64,000 nt of DNA from Harmothoe impar (Eukaryota; Annelida; Polychaeta; Phyllodocida; Polynoidae). The DNA lies in contig OX381720.1 in NCBI GenBank assembly GCA_947462335.1, positions 49,470,481 through 49,534,480 on the forward strand, read 5' to 3'. The notes under the pieces were generated by a model. It was not told where the DNA came from and searched no databases. It saw only the letters and a program-made list of their open reading frames with translations. The translations under genes and the position numbers were made by a program. This document shows, in pieces, positions 55,900 through 64,000 of this stretch (position 1 is the stretch's first letter; every line of letters begins with the position of its first letter).

Positions 55900-56285
55900 A
55901 TATCCTACAAAAATAGTAAAGGTTTTGTAGGATAAGGGCGTTTTGTAAGATAAGGGCCTGATTGACAGTCATTATCATACGAGACTATACTTTTTTGTAG
56001 GATAAGGGCTTAAAAGGTGCTTTGTGGGATAAGGGCAAGTTTTGTAGGATAAGGGCCTGACTGACAGCCCTATATACTACAAACCTATATGATTTTGTAG
56101 GATAAGGGCAATTTTGTAGGATAAGGGCTTAACAGGGGTTTTGTAGGATAAGGGCAAGTTTTGTGGGATAAGGGCCTGACTGACAGCCCATAGAGTACCG
56201 TACAACTACTCTGTGGACAGCCCTATATATTACAAACCTATATGATTTTGTAGGATAAGGGCAATTTAGTAAGATAAGGGCTTAA
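55900..56285. repeat. Degenerate tandem repeats of TTTGTAGGATAAGGGC
   Basis: At least a dozen copies of a 16-20-bp word GTAGGATAAGGGC with higher-order units joined by CTGACTGACAGCCC. Each carries GATAAG, a GATA-factor-type core. Located where exon 6 of SLC23 copy 3 would be expected. Confidence 0.8.
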
Positions 56286-57167
56286 CAGACCCTCTGCGGT
56301 GTAAGACAGTCCGAAAGAATCTGTCTGAGGCATCATAGCAGAGTCTGCACTGCATTGATGCCTCGGACTGTCAGAGTAATGTGTCGCCAGGCAGTGGTCC
56401 ATATCCCCACATATCTAAGACATGGATCCATGTATAGGTGCTACGCTGTAGACCTTTATTTGCAGCCAGTAGTCAGCAGGTCGAGTAGAAAGGCCTATCC
56501 AGGTCTTCCAATGCCATGCACTTTCACTTTTGCTGTTTGTATAGACGTACACTCTAGGTAAACTCAAGCTATGAAATCTAAGATGTGTGTAGGTCACTAG
56601 TAACTTGTGCTTCTATTGTAAAATGTAAACTAATGTAAAATCGACCTATATCAACGAATACACACGAGTTCGGCATCTTCCGGCAATGAAATTCCGATCC
56701 AACTCATTTAGATCTTTGTCCATTAGGCCATATCATAAATACCAACTCAATCTTATTTTTCCAAAATTAATTATTTTTTCAGATTTGATACAAATAGTCA
56801 AGTAAAGATATGAATTCGCAGAAACAACACATCTTCTCAATTTATGGGTTCTAATTATATTCAGAAAACTCATGTATGTATCATGGTTCTTTGAGATAAA
56901 TATCATTATAATTCCATTGTACTTTATACCGTAACCTTTAAGCACTAGGCCCTATACCAATTAGTTGTCATGATGCTTGAATACAGAGGTAGCGAGTGAA
57001 TTGACAGTGTTGCGTTCAAAACCCATGTTGAGCCTAGGCCCAAAAATACAAATTTTCACACAATACGGTCGAATTTTATATTCTGATCATTATTTTTCAA
57101 ATGCCGAGTAGATTCACCGTGCATCAGGGCTGCATTCATGCATGCATCTCACATAAAAATATGACAA

Positions 57168-57387
57168 GGCCAAAAAAGAAAAAAAAGGCATGTTTCAGGT
57201 GACATTCTCTTTTGATTTTTTAATTTCTTTTAACATGAAATTACTAGCCAACCTCTCTGATGACCCTAAAATTGACCCAAAATGGGGAAAAATATGAAAA
57301 TTTCTTTAATTTAAATAAAAAACGTAGGGTCGGCCCTGTTTTGATAGGGTCGGTCGGGTGACCTGAAACAAAACTTTTTTTTGGGCC
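57168..57387. mobile_element. PIF/Harbinger-like MITE, SLC23 copy 3 intron
   Basis: 220 bp, GGCCAAAAAAGAAAAAAAAG to AACTTTTTTTTGGGCC with TTTCAGGTGAC/GGTGACCTGAAAC inside. Flanks CAA and TAA do not match perfectly. It ends 51 bp from the exon 5 donor. Confidence 0.65.
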
Positions 57388-57565
57388 TAAAGATCGATAA
57401 ACGGCTACTTTATGGCACTGAATATATTGTCTCTCACCTCATTCATCCTACTCATCCAGACCCCTCTCCTCCAGGTCAACAGGGTGTCATTTATCATGGC
57501 CGACGATGTTAAGTTGGCAAAGTCTAAATTAGAAATATAGGATAGATTTCATCAGCTTTGTGGTA

Positions 57566-58825
57566 TTAATATAAGATTGTGCTTGAACTACATTGCGAGC
57601 TTGGAGATCGATCAGCTGGTCGATGATATAAATGTCTGCGTGGCGGTGGTGACTGACTGTAGTAACGCCTAGGTTGGGTTCTGCGTGCCAGTGGTCGGAA
57701 GTCAATGTCTTGCCCATATTGGTTGCGTGCATGACGGGGGCATCTGTCATCATCTGATGAGCCTGAGGATGAAGAGCCCCGACCATGGTTGTCTCCCCTG
57801 ACTTGATGGCCTATTCTACCCATCCGATGATGTCCCGGGTACTGGGCTGTCCGACGTTTTTCAGGAGAGGGGCTTGAGGATCTGGAAGTCACTCGTCTTC
57901 CCAGACGAGGGTCATTACCAAGCTGGCAAGAGGCGCTATTGGTGCCACTGGCCCGATAAACACCGGCGGTGACCTTACCTCTGGTACCACTGTTAGTACC
58001 GTCTGTGGTATTTTGTGTTTCATGGCCTGTTGTTGATTCAGCTCTTCGTGACAGGACCTGTTCGGTGAACAGTTTGGACAGCTGATCTACTTGGCCACTG
58101 AGGGAATCTGCGATTTTGCCATCGGAGCTTCTGCGGTCATATTCGCTTCTCCTACCCTCTGAGTACTGACCGAACCGGCCACTGGATGAGTATCTACGAG
58201 GGAATCGTCTGGGCGGTGAGCGTCCACGTGGGGAACGTCTGCGTGGGAAGGGCCCCAACTGTGAGTGGCCGTATGGAGATGTGTCACGTGTGGGACGTGG
58301 AGACGGGTCACGGGAGGACCGTACATCTCGCTCACATGGGGATCGGGTATCCCGGTATCTACCCGGTGCAGTTCGGTTGTGTGAAGATCGATCAACCAGA
58401 GAAGGCCCCCGCCTTCGGCCATGCGTTCCTCCTTGATCAGAGTCAGATCCGGTGGTACAGCAGAGTGGGGATTTAGTACGCTTGCTGTTTGCCACTATTT
58501 CACTTCCAGAATCAGACTGGGTATCTGATCGATTACCAGACTCTGGTGTCTGAGTCTGTTGGACCTTGCTCGTAGCCTCGCCCTGCGCATTCACCCCAGG
58601 TTCTGTTCCCGGTGCGGCTCGGAAGCAGAAATTTATGACCGAGTCACCTCGGTCACATGATTGTACGCCCGGTACGGTTGATCGAGATGATGAACGTCGC
58701 TCGCCTCGGTTTGGATCGGATAAACCGTTCCTACCGGACCTTACCAGGTAGTCTGGATAGAAATTGGCCTGTCGGTCCGGGGTCGAGGCACGGGATAAAC
58801 CGTCGCTGACGTCTCGATTCGCCAT
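57566..58825 (-). CDS. Uninterrupted Arg/Ser-rich ORF, 419 aa, unknown
   Basis: ATG at 58823-58825 (MANRDVSDGLSR), 419 codons without interruption. Strongly Arg, Ser, Asp and Pro rich: RRRSPRGRSPPRRFPRR, SSSRSTVPG, SSSSGSSDDDRCPRH. There is one short helical-looking segment (SGQVDQLSKLFTEQVLSRR). The composition resembles RS-domain or basic gag-type nucleic-acid-binding proteins, but no domain is recognised. It lies wholly in the SLC23 copy 3 intron upstream of exon 5, ending 43 bp before that acceptor, with no polymerase or repeats attached. Could be a retroelement ORF1, a retrocopy or an independent gene. Such GC-rich simple composition can keep a frame open by chance, but 1.26 kb is long. 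Confidence 0.5.
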   Translation of the reverse strand: MANRDVSDGLSRASTPDRQANFYPDYLVRSGRNGLSDPNRGERRSSSRSTVPGVQSCDRGDSVINFCFRAAPGTEPGVNAQGEATSKVQQTQTPESGNRSDTQSDSGSEIVANSKRTKSPLCCTTGSDSDQGGTHGRRRGPSLVDRSSHNRTAPGRYRDTRSPCERDVRSSRDPSPRPTRDTSPYGHSQLGPFPRRRSPRGRSPPRRFPRRYSSSGRFGQYSEGRRSEYDRRSSDGKIADSLSGQVDQLSKLFTEQVLSRRAESTTGHETQNTTDGTNSGTRGKVTAGVYRASGTNSASCQLGNDPRLGRRVTSRSSSPSPEKRRTAQYPGHHRMGRIGHQVRGDNHGRGSSSSGSSDDDRCPRHARNQYGQDIDFRPLARRTQPRRYYSQSPPPRRHLYHRPADRSPSSQCSSSTILY

Positions 58826-58962
58826 CGCACTCTAACTCTAACAGGACTGGAGGGTTGGGGAGGGTCTTATGACAATATGTTAATACAATGCAAATACAAG
58901 TCAACAAATCAGGACAATGATCCTGTTCTATGTACTTTTTTTTTTCTCTATATCATATTTAT

Positions 58963-59232
58963 ATGTTTCTTTTGGGTAAAGGATATTCTGCAATCAGCAG
59001 TTGGCTTAACTGTCTTCCTTCCAGTCTCGTCCAGGTACAATACGTAGGCGCTGTAATCAATTGTGTCATGCAACAACAATGGGGGGGGGGGGGCGGATAA
59101 CAATATTTTTTGGATAAAGGATATTCTGCAATCAGCGGTTGGCTGAACTGTCTTCCTTCCAGTCTTGTCCAGGTACAATAGGTAGGCGCTGTAATCAATT
59201 GTGTCATGCAACAACAATGGGGGGGGGGGGCG
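58963..59232. repeat. Tandem duplication, ~133-bp unit, each ending in a poly-G run
   Basis: Two copies of a unit containing GGATATTCTGCAATCAGC, CCAGGTACAATACGTAGGCG and CAACAACAATGGGGGG. They differ at a handful of positions. The copies lie just upstream of the RS-rich ORF. Confidence 0.85.
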
Positions 59233-61400
59233 GATAATAAACAGGAGGTGTCCCTATCTAAATAACAACTATCAAGGGTGAGTCACTTGAGATGATATGT
59301 GTCAAACTTATATTGGAAAGAATGATTTCCAATTGCAATGAACCAGATCTATTGATAATAAATCACCCGTCCATTGTTACCTGATATTAAGAAATCATAA
59401 TTAATTATAATAATTACAGTAATTATAATAATTACAGTAATTATACACTTAACCACTAAACCTCTTAGTGGCAGAGTCCACAATTGATTAATGGTAATTA
59501 AGGTAGAGGTGCTGAATAGATATTGCCAGCACCTAATAAAGAAGCTCCCAGAACTGTTTTGACCATCTACTGAAAGTAGATGGCACCAGATACAATACCA
59601 GACCCAGATGTACCTGAGTCTGGTATTGTATAACCCAGAGTCTGATAAGTATCAGACCAGTAGCCTCAAGTGTTATTTTGGTGGGTAACTAAATCTAAGT
59701 GCTGACTTTGACCTATGTGACTATAGTTAAACCAAGACAAATGAATAAAAATGAATAAATCCAGACCAACAACAATACGCAATAGAAATCCACAAACCTA
59801 GCCAGTATATAGATATATACTGCAGCTAAATGCTGTCACTTTAGTGTAGGACAATAATTCAAATAGAAGTATAAACACAATATTCACAAGACTCTCTGCA
59901 GACCCTGAAAGTGTGGACTATGTCTACTTAGCTCATCCTACAACTACAACACACATATAGCATGTAGCAGACCAGGGTACAGTTTCTCTCTATCTTCAAT
60001 AATGTGAAACTATGCAAATTAATAACATTGAGTCAATCACATTTAGTATTTAAATCATGTATGAGGCAAAGGAACCTGAGCAAGTCTATCCACACAGTCC
60101 CATAACATTGAGGTGCCAGTGGGGGGGGGGGGGGGGAGAGGATGGAGGGATCCGCCCTCCCAAACAACCACATATAACAACCACAACAGCTGAACCACGT
60201 GTATGTAACCAGTGTTTACATGCAGAGATGGGGGAGGGGTTTGTACATGTGTCCTTCACTGTTGTCTGTATGGGAGAGGTGGAGGGAGGCTGGGGGGGGG
60301 GGCTGTTGACTAGTCAACAGTAACTGCCGACCAGAAACGACCTGAGTAGCTGCTCCTGCTCCTAGTACAGGTGAACAGGGCCTACGTCTTTTCCGTTGGG
60401 GAACCGGTGCGTTACCTCTGGTTACTTTCACAGCATAGAAGACACACACAATTTGGCTTCGTACAATATAACCATCAATAAGTTTTAACAATTAATATGA
60501 ATGTCTACAATTATGTTAATGTTATGTCAACCAGTAAATGTACAGGAAGGCTGTGTGTTGGGATGGGTAGGGGATAGAGGGAGTTGGGCATAATGACAGG
60601 GTGGGGGCTGGCTGCTGTTGATGAGAGATGCAAGCACCCAACACCCTCCGTGCACTAAGTGTTCTACACAACCTTCTCCTGTACCCAAGGTTGGGGGTAT
60701 TACTAGGAACAGAGGCAGTAACCCACAAACATCGTGACTTCCAGAACCCTTAGTGTTCTGCTAATCCTGACACATCCTTCATCCAGCACTGGAGGTGGGG
60801 GGGGGGGTCGTTGTGTGACGGAGAAGCACGTGGGGGAAAGGCTGTCGGCAGTAGTGGCGAGGTGCGGTCTTATCTGGAATCTGATGAACTGCAGGGGGCA
60901 TGGGGTGCAGCCCAGGGCGGCGTGGCTGAAGATGGGTGCAGGAACGTGGCACTGGCTGGGGGGGGGGGGGGGGTCAACCACGTGGCTAAGGGTGTATAGC
61001 TACTGGTCTAACTGTCTTTACAATTATGATCAATATAAACCCACCTAGACATTTAAATACCCCTACTAAACTATTTTGTTATTTTCATTCACAATAGATT
61101 CACATGATTCAAAGCACCACCAAGGATATCAGGAAGGTTGGTCCCTCGATGGGACGTCACCCACACAAATTCCGAGACTTTAGACTGATAACACCCCCTG
61201 AACACACCCAGAACACGTTAATTATCTGTTATGTTATTCATCCTCATTAACACAATGCTATGGGAGTACCTCTGTTATACAGACGTGTCTACAACACATA
61301 TTCCCATGCCAAGCAACCTGAGGAGCCTGTGTATTCTTATTTACTAATTTAGGGTGAGTGATTACCCGACACACTTAGTGGTGCGGACCAGGATCACCCA
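59233..61400. other. Repeat-poor intronic or intergenic stretch, no gene seen
   Basis: Contains (TAATTACAG)n-like sequence at 59400-59445, a hairpin at 59590-59631 (ATACAATACCAGAC inverted), and poly-G runs at 60120-60136, 60292-60302, 60796-60808 and 60959-60973. Frames on both strands across the G runs lack gene character. Confidence 0.45.
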
Positions 61401-61479
61401 AGGAGATCACTCACGTGTATTTCTTTTCTGTTCTGAATGAGATGATATGGCTAGGTTAGCATGTACACTATAAAAGCAC

Positions 61480-63960
61480 TTTTCCAAGGCTAAATGGTGA
61501 CTCTTATGAACAAGCACGTAACTGTTATACATGTACTATATATATATCTCTCCCACACCAAGCAAACCCACCAGGGTGCCTCAGGGTGACTGGTACCCAA
61601 CACGTGGTGTCTTTATCCGGCACGTGGTGACAGTTGAATGGTCGGGGCATGTGTACAACACACACACAGAGCATAGAAGGCTAAACAAAACAGTGGAGTG
61701 CAACGCAAATTCTAACTATATTTAAGGCAACTAGATAACTACCTGCACTACCAAACCAGCATAAGCAACATTAATCTTTCATAGATGAATCGTAAATCTC
61801 ATGTATTTTAAAAGGGTGCTTGATAATGGGGGAAAGATATGGTGGAGTGTTATACCACACCCTAGGGTGGTAAACGATTTTCTCAACCACGTGGAGTCTA
61901 CTTTGGCAACTACCCAGGTAACATGCCCAACTGGCGCCCAGTTGGGTTTACCTTGGGCAACCTTGGGCTGGACTGGGCTGTGTTTTGGGCTGGGCAAATC
62001 CATGGGCTTCAGTAGGGCCCCAGTTGGGCTAAGTGATTTTTAAAACATACTCTGTAAATATCCCTGGTATCTTGAATCATGGTCTCTATTTAAAAAAATC
62101 CAAGTATGAAAATGTTATAGTCACTTTGTGTAGGAAATGTATGATTGGGTTTTAGGTGGGCTTATACTGGGCTAATTTTAATTTTCACAAATGCTTTATG
62201 GAAGCCCCTTTCAGTATGAATCAAACTCTCTTTTAAAAAAGAAATTGATTAGAAATTTTATAATGGTGATTTTGCTGGAAAATCATAGTTGGGCTTTCTT
62301 TGGGCTTGATGTGGGCTTCTCAGCAAGTAGTTCGGAGCATTGACACTAGATGGCCATGTGGTTCTAAGCTTTGACACTAGATGGCCTCTGTATACCATGT
62401 AGAGAGAATTCCTCCAATTCAAAATAACTTCTTCATGAATACAAAGAAGCCAAAATGGGTCATGTAGTCAATACATGTATAAGAATGAAGATATTTTAAT
62501 GCAGTTTGATAATATATGGAAGCTTCTATTTTATTGTGTAAATTAAGGTAGACAATGAAGTATTCACCTGAAGACCCCTATCCTGGGGTTTAAAATTAAC
62601 TATAAGACATATGGACCCACATATCCTGAAGGTATTAGCTAAAGATCTGATGGCTTATATGAAATAGCCACTTGCACAAGTCTTATCTTTGCTGACTTGA
62701 ACTTGATGAATACATTTTCTATCTTCCATGTTGAAAATGTTTGACTTGGAAGGCTTCCTGCAGGGATATCCAAGCTGAACATTAACTTGGGCCAGCCCAA
62801 CCTGTACCCATCCCAAGCCCAGTTAGACATAAGTCATTAAGATATAAGGCAATATATTAATTAAAATCAATTACCAGATTGCCCTATTATGTAAGTTATA
62901 AACCTAAAATATGAAAGTGGGGCCCGTCCGGGGCCCAGCCGGGGCCCAGTTTGGGCTAGCCCGCTTGGGCCCGGACATTTGCCCAGTGCCCGTTCTCGTC
63001 GGGCCCCAGTTGGGCAGCCCAACTGGGGCCCAGTTTCCAGCCCAACCGGGGCCCAACTGGGGCCCATTTAGGGTTGCTACTTGGGTATAGCCACCACAGA
63101 ATTATTCCCCCCATAACAATTATTTCAAAAATAATTGGGGACTCCCCGGACGTTAAGACCTGTGACAATGACATATCTAGAGATCTATAGTATCCTCACC
63201 AGGGTCAGTGATATCCTACACACACGTGGCCTGCATGGCCCAGGAGAGATGTGTATATCTCTTTTAGTTTCAAACTCCAACCCACTTTCCTGCTTTTCTT
63301 TTACAATAGATTTTAAATCATCCACACCATCATTATTCAATGGGATGGATAATAATCTGAGCAGGGGAGTGCCCACGTGGAATCCCTCTCTTTTTTTTTA
63401 GGCAATACAATCCAGTACTACAATACTAGCATGTAAATAACATTAATTTTGAAAGAATGAATCGTGAATTTCAGTGTGTTTGAGTGGATCTAACATATGT
63501 AAGTAGCCCTTTTCAGGTCTGACTGCAGGATTGAGGGGTGGTGACACGTGCTCCCTGTCAAGAGGGCAGTGTGTGGACACGTGTATTTAGCTTCTGCTTT
63601 GACACATGTTAGACCATTGGATAGATACTCAAAACCACACACTGCGTAACCCTGGATAAAACAGATCTAGTCTAGTATAATTATAGTACAAGTTGTAGAA
63701 ACGATTTGAGATATTACCCTGTAATGGGATATACCCTGGTAGGGTGTCAATTAACCCTGTGAATTCTCTCTCTATTTTAAGTATGTAAATGAATTACAAA
63801 ACCAGCATAGATAACTTCAATTTTCAATAATGAATCCCGAATCCCAGGGAGTATTTTCAAGGATATTCTAGAGTATTATACCACACTCTAGGGTGACTTG
63901 GTAACCCACACACGTGGTGTAGCTATCAAGCACGTGGTAGCGGCCAGGGAGCCTACTGTT
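61480..63960. repeat. Degenerate ~0.4-kb tandem units with CACGTG boxes
   Basis: Related segments near 61750-61900, 63410-63560 and 63790-63960 share ACCAGCATA..AACAT, ATGAATCGTRAATY, ACCACACYCTAGGGTG and one or more ACACGTGG words. Additional ACACGTGGTG/GCACGTGGTG pairs occur at 61600-61630 and 63912-63935. The series is interrupted by the element at 61911-63087. Confidence 0.5.
61911..63087. mobile_element. Non-autonomous element, TACCCARGTARCA ends, GGGCCCAGTTGGGC-rich
   Basis: 1,177 bp. Left TACCCAGGTAACATGCCCAA, right GGTTGCTACTTGGGTA, both bordered by TA. Inner margins are full of GGGC/GCCC words (CCCAGTTGGG, GGGGCCCAACTGGG). The centre is AT-rich with a repeated TTTGACACTAGATGGCC (62338-62390). 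No coding frame recognised; related remnants at 14007-15126. Confidence 0.6.
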
Positions 63961-64000
63961 ATCTACACCTCACAATGATGCCAAACTCAGTGAGGGAGAC

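Larger units (their letters stand above)
44816..57523 (-). pseudogene. SLC23A-like: SLC23 family copy 3, degraded or incomplete
   Basis: Recognisable exons, minus strand: exon 5 57438-57523 (four codons shorter than in copies 1 and 2), exon 7 55595-55715, exon 8 55156-55312, exon 9 48656-48805, most of exon 13 47643 to about 47732, exon 14 44816-45108 (TAA). Each is open and has a good donor. Exons 6, 10, 11 and 12 are not found where expected, and exon 13 has lost its 5' end and acceptor: homology stops just after the codons for LDQ. Exons 1-4 would lie beyond 57523; I do not see them before 64000. The gap that should hold exons 10-12 (47735-48655) contains a 652-bp inverted-repeat element, so the loss may be linked to transposition. 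The introns also hold a DIRS-like element and an RS-rich ORF. Either a pseudogene or a locus disrupted by misassembly. Confidence 0.8.

Overview
This is a stretch of animal nuclear DNA, most likely from a marine invertebrate. The basis is spliced SLC23-type transporter genes with GT-AG introns, a Polinton-class element, a tyrosine-recombinase (DIRS/Ngaro-like) retroelement and very many short inverted-repeat transposons. I cannot name the species. No rRNA, tRNA or CRISPR array was recognised.

Host genes. The window is a head-to-tail array of SLC23 (nucleobase/ascorbate transporter) paralogues on the minus strand. Copy 1 (1068-11835) and copy 2 (16322-29009) each assemble into 14 exons. All phases match, exons 3-13 are equal in length between the two, and they predict 606 and 631 residues. 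Copy 3 (44816-57523 and perhaps beyond) keeps only recognisable exons 5, 7, 8, 9, most of 13, and 14. It looks broken, and its introns are filled with transposons.

Mobile DNA between and inside the genes. 35667-44632 is an 8,966-bp element with ~1.05-kb terminal inverted repeats, AGT...ACT ends and a perfect 6-bp target duplication (TACAAG), which are the termini and target signature of Polintons/Mavericks. It carries a protein-primed family B DNA polymerase, a PC4/SUB1-like ssDNA-binding protein on a long disordered PPPY-containing arm, and a tandem death-domain protein. I see no integrase, packaging ATPase, protease or capsid gene. All three genes carry stop or frameshift lesions. The inverted repeats are dense arrays of ETS-CRE, E-box, CCAAT and YY1-like sites. 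This is the most unusual system in the window: a short, probably integrase-dependent, Polinton-derived replicon with an apoptosis-type gene and promoter-like ends.

49348-54521 is a nearly pristine DIRS/Ngaro-type element (gag, RT-RNase H, tyrosine recombinase; A1-B1-A2-B2 split direct repeats) in an intron of copy 3. 45310-47300 holds an orphan ORF interrupted by a 703-bp inverted-repeat transposon and followed by a hammerhead-like motif. 29863-33214 is a 3.35-kb fold-back element made of ~163-bp units rich in YY1-like palindromes. At least six GGCC-ended, TNA-flanked (PIF/Harbinger-like) MITEs and several other MITE families punctuate the introns. One of them sits exactly on a splice acceptor of copy 1.

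Layout: 1-11.8 kb SLC23 copy 1; 11.8-16.3 kb intergenic repeats; 16.3-29.0 kb SLC23 copy 2; 29.0-35.7 kb microsatellites, fold-back element and small MITEs; 35.7-44.6 kb Polinton-derived element; 44.8-57.5 kb degraded SLC23 copy 3 with the orphan ORF and the DIRS-like element; 57.5-64 kb an RS-rich ORF, then repeats only.
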